From Proteocatella sphenisci DSM 23131 (GTDB lineage: Bacteria; Bacillota; Clostridia; Peptostreptococcales; Filifactoraceae), in assembly GCF_000423525.1 (NCBI RefSeq), contig NZ_AUID01000011.1, positions 19,679-83,678 on the forward strand: 64,000 nt of DNA, in the 5' to 3' direction. A program made the translations under genes and the position numbers. Below the pieces are notes generated by a model. The model had not been told where the DNA came from. It did no database searches and worked only from the letters and a program-made list of their open reading frames with translations. Below are positions 7,637 through 16,643 of this stretch, piece by piece. The stretch's first letter is position 1. Each line of letters begins with the position of its first letter.

Positions 7637-8864
7637 AAAAGACAGGGTAATTAATAGGTGGACTTATGTAATTCTAGGAATTATGATCATGATGTTTCTC
7701 GGGACAGTCTATTCGTACAGCGTGTTTAGGCTTCCACTTGAGAAAATCTTCGACATTGGATCCGCTGAAAGTGGCATGCCTTATATGACTGCTTTGGCTT
7801 TCTATGCGCTCTTTATGTTTATAACAGGTAAATACTTGGAGCGGTTTAATCCTCGAATCGTTTTATTAACAGGTGGTTTTCTTGTTTCAATAGGCTGGAT
7901 TCTATCCTCGTTTGCCTCTAATATTATCTTATTAACTATTACGTATGGGGTCATTAGCGGCGCAGGGGTTGGCATTGCTTATGGCGTTCCAATGACCGTA
8001 GTAGCAAAGTGGTTTCCAGAAAAAAAAGGTTTGGCGGTAGGAATGGTATTGATTGGATTTGGACTTTCGCCTTTGATTACTGCTCCACTTGCTAGCTTAT
8101 TAGTTGATTTTCACGGTGTTATGACTACATTCCTTGTTTTGGGGATTGGTTTTGGGATTTTATTACCAGTTCTATCTTTCCCATTTAAATATCCGACAGA
8201 GTTAGAACTTAAAGCAATGAAAAATATTTCAATAGTTGGACATAATACGAAGAATTACGAAACTAAAGAAATGATAAAAACAAAAAGTTTCAAAGGTCTA
8301 TATATAAATTTCATCATTGGAACAATGATTGGCCTAATGTTAATAGGAATGACGACTAGCATAGGCGTTGAATTTATAGGAATAGAGCCTAATAAAGTCA
8401 TTAGATTGATGACGATTTTTGCTGTTTTTAATGGAATAGGCAGACCTGTATTTGGCTGGCTTACAGATAGATTGACTTCTAAAAAATCAATGCTATTATC
8501 ATATACATTGATTATTTTATCGGCTACGTTATTGATAATAATGGGTGAAAATAACAAATTAATTTACATCATCTCATTTTCAATTTTTTGGTTCAATTTG
8601 GGTGGATGGCTTGCAATCGCTCCAGCTTCAACATTGAGATTATATGGGATAAACAATTATAGTCAAAATTATGGTTTGGTATTTACGGCATATGGTATTG
8701 GCGCAATTGCAGGTGTTTCTACCTCAGGATTATTATTAGACATTCACCAAAATTATTATTTTGTGTTCTATTATGTAATTGGCTTATGTATACTTGGTAT
8801 TTTCCTGACTTTGGGTTTAATAAGTAATGAAAATTATCCACTAACTGAGGAATTTGTAGAATAA
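7608..8864 (+). CDS. OFA-type MFS transporter (oxalate/formate/lactate-like)
   Basis: A 418-residue major-facilitator protein with about 12 membrane segments. OFA-family features are FLGTVYSYSVFRLPLE in TM1, GAGVGIAYGVPMTVVAKWFPEKKG around TM4-5, and GRPVFGWLTDRLTSKKSM in the central loop. Relatives exchange oxalate/formate or carry lactate or pyruvate; the substrate here cannot be read. ATG 7608 lies inside the purE-like scrap, so its leader was probably reshaped by the deletion. No transport partner is adjacent. The gap 8865-9022 has only a TATAAT-like box near 8930. Confidence 0.85.
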   Translation: MIQRIKKINKKDRVINRWTYVILGIMIMMFLGTVYSYSVFRLPLEKIFDIGSAESGMPYMTALAFYALFMFITGKYLERFNPRIVLLTGGFLVSIGWILSSFASNIILLTITYGVISGAGVGIAYGVPMTVVAKWFPEKKGLAVGMVLIGFGLSPLITAPLASLLVDFHGVMTTFLVLGIGFGILLPVLSFPFKYPTELELKAMKNISIVGHNTKNYETKEMIKTKSFKGLYINFIIGTMIGLMLIGMTTSIGVEFIGIEPNKVIRLMTIFAVFNGIGRPVFGWLTDRLTSKKSMLLSYTLIILSATLLIIMGENNKLIYIISFSIFWFNLGGWLAIAPASTLRLYGINNYSQNYGLVFTAYGIGAIAGVSTSGLLLDIHQNYYFVFYYVIGLCILGIFLTLGLISNENYPLTEEFVE

Positions 8865-9022
8865 AGAAATATTGTGACTAAATGAATTGGACTCTATATG
8901 TTGTTACAATAATGTTTGTACTGGGTATATTATAATCAGTGATAATACCGAAATAGAGTTAGATGGAATTGTGGATAAATTAACTTACAGTAGTTATTTT
9001 AAAAATAAAGGTGGTAAGATAC

Positions 9023-9781
9023 ATGTTGGAATTAATCGATGTAGGTGTTAATTTAGAAGGAGAAAATGGCAAAGTGCAAGTTTTAAATCACATAAATCTA
9101 AACTTGGATAAGAAAATGATCTATGTGATGACAGGGCCTAATGGAGGAGGAAAGTCTTCTATTGCTAAGACAATTATGGGGATATATCCATTGACAACGG
9201 GAAAAATCGTGATGGATGGTATAGATATTAGTGAAAAGAGCATCACAGAAAGAGCTAAACTAGGCATTGGCTATGCCATGCAACAACCTGCTCGATTTAA
9301 GGGAATGAAAGTTCGGGATATGCTTACGTTAGCAGCTGGCGATGACAGTGAAAAGAATCTTTGTGATCTTTTATTTGATGTAGGGCTATGCGCTCAGGAT
9401 TATTTAAATCGTGAGATAAATGCAAGTTTTTCTGGTGGAGAGTTAAAGCGATTGGAGATTGCAAGTGTACTCGCTAGAAAATTAAAGGTTGTGCTATTTG
9501 ACGAGCCTGAGGCAGGTATTGATTTATGGAGTTTTAAAAAACTGACACAAACGTTTGAGAATTTAAACGAAAAATATGATACGACTATTATTATTATATC
9601 CCATCAGGAGAGAATTCTAAGATTGGCGGATCAAGTTATTATGGTAGCAGATGGTAAAATTAGCGAAATTACTGATAAGGAAAAAATTTTAGATGAAATC
9701 AAAATACTAGATAGTAATTGCCGTTGTCGTAAAACTTGTGAAATAAGGGGGAAATCAAATGCCATTGAGTGTAATAGATAA
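9023..9781 (+). CDS. sufC: SufC-like ABC ATPase of a minimal SUF (SMS-type) Fe-S system
   Basis: A 252-residue ABC ATPase. Walker A is GPNGGGKSS, the signature is SFSGGELKRLEIASVLAR, Walker B is VVLFDEPEAGID and the H-loop is IIISHQ. The SufC-type EAGID after Walker B separates it from transport ATPases. The C-terminus carries CRCRKTC, which is not typical of Bacillus SufC. ATG 9023 is chosen for the AAAGGTGG site at about 9008. The gene overlaps the SufB-like gene by 23 bases, so the pair is translationally coupled. Two-gene SufC/SufB sets are known as the minimal SUF-like machinery of archaea and anaerobic bacteria. Confidence 0.87.
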   Translation: MLELIDVGVNLEGENGKVQVLNHINLNLDKKMIYVMTGPNGGGKSSIAKTIMGIYPLTTGKIVMDGIDISEKSITERAKLGIGYAMQQPARFKGMKVRDMLTLAAGDDSEKNLCDLLFDVGLCAQDYLNREINASFSGGELKRLEIASVLARKLKVVLFDEPEAGIDLWSFKKLTQTFENLNEKYDTTIIIISHQERILRLADQVIMVADGKISEITDKEKILDEIKILDSNCRCRKTCEIRGKSNAIECNR

Positions 9782-10679
9782 GAAGATTTTAGAAGAAGTT
9801 GCCGATTTACATGAAATACCCATAGGGGCATACAATATTAGAAAAAATGGTGAGGGAGCAGGTCGAAATACCACCGCAAATATAGATATTATAACAAAAG
9901 TGGATAAACCAGGTATTGATGTTATAATTAAGCCGGGAACAAAAGGGGAAAGTGTTCATATCCCAGTTATTCTATCTGAAGATATGAATGATTTGGTGTA
10001 TAACACTTTTGAGGTGGGTGCTGATTCTGATGTTTTAATCGTAGCCGGCTGTGGTATTCATAATTCGGGATGCAATACGGCTCAGCATGATGGAATCCAT
10101 GAGTTTTTTGTACGAAAAGGTGCAAAAATGAAGTATGTTGAAAAGCACTACGGTGAAGGCGATGGAAGTGGAGAAAGGGTTTTAAATCCCAAGACTATTA
10201 TAAATGTAGAAGAGGGTGGAATTGTCGAACTTGAAATGATTCAGATTAAGGGGGTAGACAAAACCAAAAGAGACACAACGGTGGTTTTGGGTAAAAATGC
10301 CAGACTTATTGTAACTGAGAGGCTTCTTACAACTGATAAACAAGACGCAGAATCCAATATAATAGTTGAATTAAGAGGCGAAAATTCCACGGCTCAAATA
10401 ATTTCTCGCTCCGTAGTTCAAGACTATTCTAATCAAGTTTTTCACTTGTCTATGAGAGGGTATGCTAAGTGTCGCGGACATATACAATGTGACTCAATTA
10501 TTATGGACAATGGTCGTGTGTCTTCGGTTCCGGAAGTTTCTGCTTTTCACTCTGATGCCCAACTTATTCATGAGGCAGCAATCGGAAGAATTTCCTCTGA
10601 ACAATTGATAAAGCTTATGACTTTAGGACTGACAGAAGAAGAAGCAGAAGAGACTATATTAAAGGGATTTCTAAATTAA
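9759..10679 (+). CDS. sufB: SufB/SufD-like Fe-S scaffold protein
   Basis: A 306-residue beta-helix scaffold protein, shorter than Bacillus SufB (~465). It keeps the SufB/D core (VDKTKRDTTVVLGKNAR, then DNGRVSSVPEVSAFHSDAQL) and the end GRISSEQLIKLMTLGLTEEEAE. The Cys residues in GCGIHNSGCNTAQHDG and in KCRGHIQC are candidates for cluster assembly. With the overlapping SufC-like ATPase it would form the minimal SufBC complex; no desulfurase (sufS) or sufU is adjacent. The compact size and gene pairing fit the SMS-type system rather than full SUF. Confidence 0.85.
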   Translation: MPLSVIDKKILEEVADLHEIPIGAYNIRKNGEGAGRNTTANIDIITKVDKPGIDVIIKPGTKGESVHIPVILSEDMNDLVYNTFEVGADSDVLIVAGCGIHNSGCNTAQHDGIHEFFVRKGAKMKYVEKHYGEGDGSGERVLNPKTIINVEEGGIVELEMIQIKGVDKTKRDTTVVLGKNARLIVTERLLTTDKQDAESNIIVELRGENSTAQIISRSVVQDYSNQVFHLSMRGYAKCRGHIQCDSIIMDNGRVSSVPEVSAFHSDAQLIHEAAIGRISSEQLIKLMTLGLTEEEAEETILKGFLN

Positions 10680-10722
10680 AAAAAGGGTGGAGTTACAGCT
10701 GTTTAAAGATTAAGGAGTAGTC

Positions 10723-11058
10723 ATGAAAAGTAGAATAAAAGTAGCTCTCATTGGTGGAGCTTTACTGGGATTGGTTTGTGTTGCAGGAGCGTATGTTCGC
10801 TCCGGATTCACCGCTTCACCAGTTTTTGTTTTCTCACTATGGTATAACCGTGTTATTATCGGTCTAGCCGTGGGAGCTCCGTGGGAGATAACGACCAGAA
10901 ACAAGTCACTTCTTCGTGGGGCACTGCTAGGGCTTGCGGTTTCCTTTGCTTTTTACAGCTCTACGGGATTTCAAGATCCTGTAAGTTTTGTAGCTGGTAT
11001 TTTGTATGGTTTGATACTGGAAGCTTGGCTCGGTAGATCTGAAAATTCAAACAATTAA
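10723..11058 (+). CDS. Small hydrophobic membrane protein
   Basis: A 111-residue protein with about three membrane segments rich in Gly and Ala: LIGGALLGLVCVAGAYV, then FSLWYNRVIIGLAVGAPWE, then a final SFVAGILYGLILEAWLG. I do not recognise a family. An AAGGAGTAG site precedes the ATG, and it follows the SufB-like gene after 43 bases without a terminator, so it may be in the same transcript. A terminator follows directly. Confidence 0.6.
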   Translation: MKSRIKVALIGGALLGLVCVAGAYVRSGFTASPVFVFSLWYNRVIIGLAVGAPWEITTRNKSLLRGALLGLAVSFAFYSSTGFQDPVSFVAGILYGLILEAWLGRSENSNN

Positions 11059-11067
11059 ATAAATCAG

Positions 11068-11106
11068 TACAAAAAACACTTATCGTATGATGGGTGTTTT
11101 TTGTAT
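11068..11106 (+). terminator. Terminator hairpin (TACAAAAAACAC / GTGTTTTTTGTA)
   Basis: TACAAAAAACACTTA pairs with TGGGTGTTTTTTGTA around an 8-base loop. The flanking text AAATCAGTA and ATGATGGGTGTTTTTT recurs at the 18188 terminator, so both probably share an origin. Nothing coding is seen from 11106 to 11270. Confidence 0.75.
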
Positions 11107-11305
11107 AACGATATCAACTCAATGCTTAGAGGGTATAGCTTAAACACAGGAAACTATATGTAGATAAAAAAAACTGCTTTTTACTCTGCAAAGATTGTAT
11201 AATATGTAAAAAACGTTTATAATGTAGAAGAAAATCTATGAATCTCAAATATCATACAAAAAGGGGGGACTAATCATTTTTAAATCTAAGAAATATAATA
11301 TATCA

Positions 11306-13273
11306 ATGTTGTTTTTATTGATTTTCATTGGTATTATAACAATATTTTGTTTACTCCATGAGCAAGATACAAAAGCTGAGGAAATTTTTCTTACGGTTGA
11401 AGAAAAGGAGTGGCTCGATGAGCATAAAGATGAGATTAGAATTGGATATACAACAGATTATCCTCCAGTGGAGTTTTTAAATAATAAAAAATATGTAGGT
11501 ATTTCAGCTGACTATTTTAAATTGCTAGAACAAAAGCTTGGCATTCGAATTGAGATGGTGGAGTTTGACAATTTTGATGAGCTTATAAGGCGGACTCAAA
11601 GCAGAGAATTAACAGGTATAACAGCTGCCACCAAAACCCCTCAAAGGAGTGAATACTTAGATTTTACGATTCCTTATATAGACAACCCTAACGTTATAAT
11701 TACCAGGAAAAATTTTTCGGAGAACTTAACATTTGAAAAATTAGCTAATACCAGTATGGAAATATTAGTAATAGAGGGTTATGATATTATAGAAATCTTG
11801 AACGAAAGATTTCCAAAGCTTGAATATAGAACGGTGAAGTCTCCAAGAGAAGGCATGCGGATGGTAGCTTTTGGTGAGGCTGATGCAATGATAATCGAAA
11901 TAATGAGCGCGTCTGCAACTATTGAAAGAGACAATATTTCGAATCTTATTGTAAATGTAGAGACTCCTTATGATTCTAACTTATCCATAGCAACTAGAAA
12001 TGACTGGCCGATTTTAAACCAAATACTTAATAAAGGGATAGCTCAAATTACGGACCATGAGAGAAAAATTATTGAACAAAATTGGATGCCTTTACAACGA
12101 GAAAGCATATTTCAAAATACATATTTTTGGATAGCTGTGTTGGGTTTTGTTGTACTGTTAATAACTATTATAATTGTTATTTCAGTATGGAACTCAAGTC
12201 TGAAATTAGCTGTAGAAGAAAAAACTCAGGCTCTGGAAGAATCTACTAAAGAGCTCATGTTTAAGACATATCATGATGAGCTTACAGGGCTATACAACAG
12301 AGTATATATGGCTGAACTTCTAAGAGAGTTAGAAGAAGAGAATCCCTTGCCTTTTTCAATTATTGTCGCAGATTTAAATGGATTAAAAATTACGAATGAT
12401 ACATTTGGTCATGAAACCGGAGATCGAATGTTGATTAAAGTGTCTGAAATAATAAAAGGCAACATAAAGCCTAATCATTCTGCCTGCAGAATAGGCGGAG
12501 ATGAAATAGTAGTACTTATGCCATTTACATCTGAACAAGAATGTAATGATATTGTTGAAAATATCAAAAAGGATACTCTTGATGCAAAAGAAGATCCTAT
12601 TAAACCTCTGGTAGCCTTAGGTTTTGCAAGCACATGTGATGTAAATAACAGCTTTAGCGCACTCTTTAAATTTGCAGAAGACGAGATGTACACTAATAAG
12701 GGGGCTGACAGCGAAAAAAACTATGATATGATTATAAATTCTATTAAGAATAATCTTTATGAAAACAAATATGAAGGCAAAGACCATTACGAAAGATTGG
12801 TCACAATGTGCAGACAAATGGGAAAAACTTTGAATTTAGACAAAAATGATATTGAAAATCTTGTTTTGTTAGCTGAATTGCATGATATAGGAAAAGTTGG
12901 ACTGGAAAAAGAACTGCTTTTGAGAAAAGGACCGTTAAGTATAGAAGAATGGCAATGCGTAAAACGGCATCCAGAACTGGGATTTAAGGTGGTCAGTGCA
13001 TCTAAGAAACTTTCTCACATTGGGAAAGGCATTCTTGCTCACCATGAACACTGGGATGGAGGCGGATACCCCCAAGGCTTAAAGGGTGAAGAAATACCTT
13101 TTATAACAAGACTTTTCTCTATAGTAGAAGCCTACGATGTAATGACTCATGAAAGAGCTTATAAACCAATATATTCAAAAGAGAATGCGATAAAAGAATT
13201 AAAGGATAATTCAGGAACTCAATTTGATCCAAACCTGGTTAAGTTGTTTGTAGATTATATCAGCAGTATATAA
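11306..13273 (+). CDS. Membrane sensor with SBP_bac_3, GGDEF and HD-GYP domains
   Basis: At least 655 residues. A solute-binding domain (about 40-255, with IRIGYTTDYPPVEF) faces outside. A membrane helix follows (about 272-295), then a GGDEF domain (about 321-480, motif RIGGDEIVV) and an HD-GYP domain (about 500-650; ELHDIGK near 525, HHEHWDGGGYP near 579). Such hybrids link binding of a small molecule to c-di-GMP turnover. The GGDEF motif ends in Ile, so synthase activity is less sure than hydrolysis. The only strong Shine-Dalgarno (AAGGGGGGAC, 11261-11270) points to an ATT codon at 11276, not to ATG 11306. That would add 10 residues, FKSKKYNIS among them, giving a proper charged signal-peptide start. 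Confidence 0.88.
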   Translation: MLFLLIFIGIITIFCLLHEQDTKAEEIFLTVEEKEWLDEHKDEIRIGYTTDYPPVEFLNNKKYVGISADYFKLLEQKLGIRIEMVEFDNFDELIRRTQSRELTGITAATKTPQRSEYLDFTIPYIDNPNVIITRKNFSENLTFEKLANTSMEILVIEGYDIIEILNERFPKLEYRTVKSPREGMRMVAFGEADAMIIEIMSASATIERDNISNLIVNVETPYDSNLSIATRNDWPILNQILNKGIAQITDHERKIIEQNWMPLQRESIFQNTYFWIAVLGFVVLLITIIIVISVWNSSLKLAVEEKTQALEESTKELMFKTYHDELTGLYNRVYMAELLRELEEENPLPFSIIVADLNGLKITNDTFGHETGDRMLIKVSEIIKGNIKPNHSACRIGGDEIVVLMPFTSEQECNDIVENIKKDTLDAKEDPIKPLVALGFASTCDVNNSFSALFKFAEDEMYTNKGADSEKNYDMIINSIKNNLYENKYEGKDHYERLVTMCRQMGKTLNLDKNDIENLVLLAELHDIGKVGLEKELLLRKGPLSIEEWQCVKRHPELGFKVVSASKKLSHIGKGILAHHEHWDGGGYPQGLKGEEIPFITRLFSIVEAYDVMTHERAYKPIYSKENAIKELKDNSGTQFDPNLVKLFVDYISSI

Positions 13274-13316
13274 TTTGTCTTTGTTTGTTTTTAGCGTATA
13301 ACATAAAATAGCTTTA

Positions 13317-13345
13317 TTGACGAACTGATTTGTCTATGATATGAT
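13317..13345 (+). promoter_or_regulatory. Promoter of the thiamine operon
   Basis: TTGACG (13317-13322), 17 bases, TATGAT (13340-13345), just upstream of the TPP riboswitch. Confidence 0.75.
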
Positions 13346-13362
13346 TTAAGAAATTAAATAAC

Positions 13363-13446
13363 GAACAGGGGAGCTTGTAAGCAAGCTGAGAGGAAGTAAT
13401 TAACTTCGACCCTTACACCTGATTTGGATAATGCCAACGTAGGAAG
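13363..13446 (+). promoter_or_regulatory. TPP riboswitch (THI element)
   Basis: It carries the conserved THI-box segments in order: GAACAGGGGAGC, GCTGAGAGG, then CGACCCTTACACCTGATTTG and GATAATGCCAACGTAGGAAG. This aptamer binds thiamine pyrophosphate. The GAGGAATACCC terminator hairpin directly downstream gives the off state, so the operon should be read only when TPP is low. Confidence 0.96.
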
Positions 13447-13464
13447 TGATATATTGCTTATTTG

Positions 13465-13497
13465 CGAGGAATACCCACGGGTATTCCTCGTTTTTTT
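13465..13497 (+). terminator. Riboswitch expression-platform terminator
   Basis: CGAGGAATACC (13465-13475) pairs with GGTATTCCTCG (13480-13490) and is followed by seven T. Its position between the TPP aptamer and cytX makes it the regulated terminator. Confidence 0.92.
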
Positions 13498-13524
13498 GTG
13501 CCGTTCGTAAAAAAAGGAGACATT

Positions 13525-14703
13525 ATGGAAGAAACAAAAACATCTGTTTTCTCAAATGGTCTTATCTGGTTTGGGGCAGCAGTATCGATTGCTGAAATTT
13601 TAACTGGAACATTATTTGCACCTCTTGGGTTTGAAAAAGGGATTGCCACAATTATTATTGGGCATATTATTGGATGTATATTGCTCTATTTCGCGGGGTT
13701 AATCGGCGCAAAAACTGAAAGAAGTTCTATGGAAACTGTAAAAATATCCTTTGGACAAAAAGGATCGCTTCTTTTTTCAAGCCTTAACGTATTACAGCTT
13801 GTTGGTTGGACTGCAGTTATGATAGTCAGCGGTGCTTCAGCAGCTAATGCTATTGTCAACATAGGTGGTATATGGGTTTGGAGTATAGTAACTGGGGCAT
13901 TAATTATTTTATGGTGCCTCATAGGTATTAAAAATCTCAAAATAGTCAATATAATTGCAATGGGGGGACTTTTTATATTAACTATTATATTGAGCTCTGT
14001 TATTTTTGGTGGAGATATGACAGCTCTTGCTTCGGATGGGTTAAGTTTTGGAAATGCCATTGAACTTTCTATTGCTATGCCATTATCATGGTTACCACTC
14101 ATTTCAGACTATACACGTAATGCAAAAAAGAAAAAAGTAACAGCTTTTACATGCGCTGCAGTCTACTTTTTTGCCAGCTGCTGGATGTATATTATTGGAA
14201 TGGGGGCTGCGATTTTAACTGGAGAAAGTGATATTGCAAAGATAATGATGAGCGCCGGACTTGGTTTAATGGGTATTATGATTATAATTTTTTCTACGGT
14301 TACAACCACTTTTTTAGATGTTTATTCTGCAGGTGTAAGTAGTGTGAGCATTTCTAAAAAAATAAATGAAAAATGGGCAGCTATAATAATTTCTATAATT
14401 GGGACCCTGCTTGCGATATTTGCACCTATTTCAAAGTTTGAAGGATTTTTATATCTAATAAGTTCAGTTTTTGCTCCAATGATTGCAATTCAAATAACTG
14501 ATGTATTTATACTTAAAAAAGATCATACATCCGAAAAAATCAATATTAGTAATATGATTTTATGGGCAGTGGGATTTGCAATATATCGGATATTTATGGG
14601 TATTGACACTCCAATAGGAAACACCATTCCTGTTATGATAATCATTTCACTTCTATCTGTACTAATTAATAGATTTAAAAAAGGAGAGACCCAACCATGT
14701 TAA
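13525..14703 (+). CDS. cytX: CytX-type hydroxymethylpyrimidine transporter
   Basis: A 392-residue protein of the NCS1 purine/cytosine permease family with about 12 membrane segments. It starts with SNGLIWFGAAVSIAEILTG and has the CytX-like SIAMPLSWLPLISDYTR. CytX proteins are assigned to uptake of the thiamine pyrimidine (HMP) from their constant link to thi genes. ATG 13525 is preceded by AAAAAGGAGA; an upstream TTG would lie inside the riboswitch terminator. It overlaps thiM by 7 bases. TPP riboswitch control is direct. Confidence 0.92.
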   Translation: MEETKTSVFSNGLIWFGAAVSIAEILTGTLFAPLGFEKGIATIIIGHIIGCILLYFAGLIGAKTERSSMETVKISFGQKGSLLFSSLNVLQLVGWTAVMIVSGASAANAIVNIGGIWVWSIVTGALIILWCLIGIKNLKIVNIIAMGGLFILTIILSSVIFGGDMTALASDGLSFGNAIELSIAMPLSWLPLISDYTRNAKKKKVTAFTCAAVYFFASCWMYIIGMGAAILTGESDIAKIMMSAGLGLMGIMIIIFSTVTTTFLDVYSAGVSSVSISKKINEKWAAIIISIIGTLLAIFAPISKFEGFLYLISSVFAPMIAIQITDVFILKKDHTSEKINISNMILWAVGFAIYRIFMGIDTPIGNTIPVMIIISLLSVLINRFKKGETQPC

Positions 14704-15521
14704 AAAATATTATTGATAAAACAAAAAAAACAACTCCACTTGTGCATGCAATTACAAACTATGTAACTGTAAATGATTGTGCAAATATAATTCTGGCAGC
14801 GGGTGGTTCGCCAATTATGGCAGATGACATAAATGAAGTTGAAGACATAACTACCATTTGCAACACTTTGGCAATAAACATGGGTACACTTAACAAAGAC
14901 ACAATTGAAGCTATGATTGTGGCAGGAAAACATGCAAATAAACTGGGTCACCCTGTCATTTTAGACCCCGTTGCAGTTGGGGCTTCAAACTGGAGAAATA
15001 TAGGATTTGCAAAACTACTGGACCAAGTAAAATTTTCTGTAATCCGTGGTAATGTATCTGAGATTAAGGCAGTTTATTATGGAAGTGGGAATACCAGTGG
15101 CGTAGATGTAAGCGAGCAAGATATCATAACTCAAAAAAACCTAAATCAAACTATTAAGCTTGCAAAAGAACTAAGCAAAAAAACGGGAGCTGTAATTGCA
15201 ATTAGTGGGGAGTTTGACATTGTAACAGATGAAAACAAGGCATATGTAATTAAAAATGGTCACGAAGTAATGACCAAGATTACAGGGAGTGGTTGTATGT
15301 TGACTACCGTTATAGCTACATATTGTGGTGCGAATTATGATGATGTTTTGGGTGCAACAGTTGCATCGGTTTGCTCAATGGGAATAAGCGGAGAACTTGC
15401 ATATGATAAAATGATAAAAACTGACAGTGGATATTCATCTTTCAGAATGTATCTTATAGATTATATGAGCAAATTAGAGGGTGAAGCCGTAGAACGGGGT
15501 GCAAAATATGAAATACAATAA
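14697..15521 (+). CDS. thiM: ThiM, hydroxyethylthiazole kinase
   Basis: A 274-residue ribokinase-like enzyme that phosphorylates the thiazole alcohol for salvage into thiamine. Signature segments are LVHAITNYVTVNDCANIILA at the N-terminus, PVAVGASNWR, VIRGNVSEIKA, and the anion hole/catalytic Cys region MTKITGSGCMLT. Its start overlaps cytX and its end overlaps thiE, so translation is coupled. Length is normal for the family. Confidence 0.96.
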   Translation: MLKNIIDKTKKTTPLVHAITNYVTVNDCANIILAAGGSPIMADDINEVEDITTICNTLAINMGTLNKDTIEAMIVAGKHANKLGHPVILDPVAVGASNWRNIGFAKLLDQVKFSVIRGNVSEIKAVYYGSGNTSGVDVSEQDIITQKNLNQTIKLAKELSKKTGAVIAISGEFDIVTDENKAYVIKNGHEVMTKITGSGCMLTTVIATYCGANYDDVLGATVASVCSMGISGELAYDKMIKTDSGYSSFRMYLIDYMSKLEGEAVERGAKYEIQ

Positions 15522-16152
15522 AGAGTCTCTGCTATTATATGCTGTGACTGATCGGGCCTGGATTGGGAAGCAAACACTTATTGAGCAAGTAAAAGATTCA
15601 CTTGATGGAGGAGCGACTTTTATCCAGCTTCGTGAAAAAGAACTAGACGACGGTACTTTTTTAGATGAGGCAAGAAAAATGAAATCACTATGCAAAGAAT
15701 ATAATGTACCGTTTGTTATTAACGATAATATAGATATAGCAATTGAATGTGACGCTGATGGTGTACATGTTGGGCAAAGTGACATGGATGCTTTAAATGT
15801 TAAAAAACGGCTTGGGAAAGACAAAATCATTGGGGTTTCAGCTCAAACCGTGGAACAGGCCATAATTGCGCAAAATAGTGGAGCCGACTACCTTGGGGTT
15901 GGTGCGGTGTTTTCCACTTTGACAAAACTTGATGCAGACACCGTTTCGTTTGAAACTCTAAAACAAATTTGTGATGCAGTAAGTATTCCTGTTATTGCAA
16001 TTGGTGGAATCTATGATTATAATATCTTAAAACTATCCAAAAGTGGCATTGTTGGAATAGCTGTTGTTTCAGCCATTTTTGCTCAAGATAATATTAAGCA
16101 ATCCACCGCTAATCTTTTAGAATTAGCAACAAAGATGGTGAAAGCTGAATGA
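15508..16152 (+). CDS. thiE: ThiE, thiamine-phosphate synthase
   Basis: A 214-residue TIM-barrel enzyme joining HMP-PP and thiazole phosphate to give thiamine monophosphate. Visible motifs are LYAVTDR at the start, FIQLREKELDDG, FVINDNIDIAIECDADGVHV, and the phosphate-binding IGGIYDYN. The TLTK...D segment is a slightly divergent form of the usual pyrophosphate loop. ATG 15508 fits the GGGGTG site better than GTG 15499. It overlaps thiM by 14 bases and the HAD gene by 4 (ATGA). Confidence 0.95.
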   Translation: MKYNKESLLLYAVTDRAWIGKQTLIEQVKDSLDGGATFIQLREKELDDGTFLDEARKMKSLCKEYNVPFVINDNIDIAIECDADGVHVGQSDMDALNVKKRLGKDKIIGVSAQTVEQAIIAQNSGADYLGVGAVFSTLTKLDADTVSFETLKQICDAVSIPVIAIGGIYDYNILKLSKSGIVGIAVVSAIFAQDNIKQSTANLLELATKMVKAE

Positions 16153-16643
16153 AGATAACAGGGTCGGTATTTGATTTTGATGGAGTACTTATTTATTCGA
16201 TGTATATTTGGGATAATATAGGTTCGTATTATTTGAAGACGTTAGGAATAGAGGCAGATGATAATTTAAATGATGAATTAATGACATTGAGTCTTATTGA
16301 AGGAGCACGGCATTTTCAATCACACTACAATGTGAATGATAGCGTTGAGGGTATAATCAATGACATTAATAAGCTTATTGAGCATTTCTATTTTGAGGTG
16401 CTCAAGCTTAAGTCTGGTAAAGATTCTCCCACAATATATTTTAAGGCACAAGAATTTCTTGGAACTGATGCTTCAAATACATATATTTTTGAAGATGCCT
16501 TGCATGCTATTAAAACTGCAAAAAGAGCAAATCTTAATGTGATTGCGGTTTATGATAAATCATATGAAATTTCACAAAACGAAATCAAATCAATAGCGAA
16601 TATATATTTAAAATCACTTGATGACTGGAAGGAAATATTATGA
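16149..16643 (+). CDS. HAD-family phosphatase with a missing middle, probably inactive
   Basis: A 164-residue remnant of a haloacid-dehalogenase phosphatase of the beta-phosphoglucomutase type. The catalytic motif FDFDGVLIYS is present, and the tail has YIFEDALHAIKTAKRANL (motif IV) and VIAVYD. The stretch between LKLKSG (about residue 90) and KDSPTIYFKAQ should hold the core Rossmann strands with motif II (Ser/Thr) and motif III Lys. About 50 residues are absent and the reading frame is kept. In thi operons such HAD genes are candidates for phosphate removal from thiamine intermediates. Gene overlaps on both sides are intact, so it may be kept for coupling rather than activity. Confidence 0.8.
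   Translation: MKITGSVFDFDGVLIYSMYIWDNIGSYYLKTLGIEADDNLNDELMTLSLIEGARHFQSHYNVNDSVEGIINDINKLIEHFYFEVLKLKSGKDSPTIYFKAQEFLGTDASNTYIFEDALHAIKTAKRANLNVIAVYDKSYEISQNEIKSIANIYLKSLDDWKEIL

Noticed and set aside
13462..13524. Longer start for cytX
   Set aside because: It would place the first codons inside the riboswitch terminator; ATG 13525 has a proper ribosome binding site.
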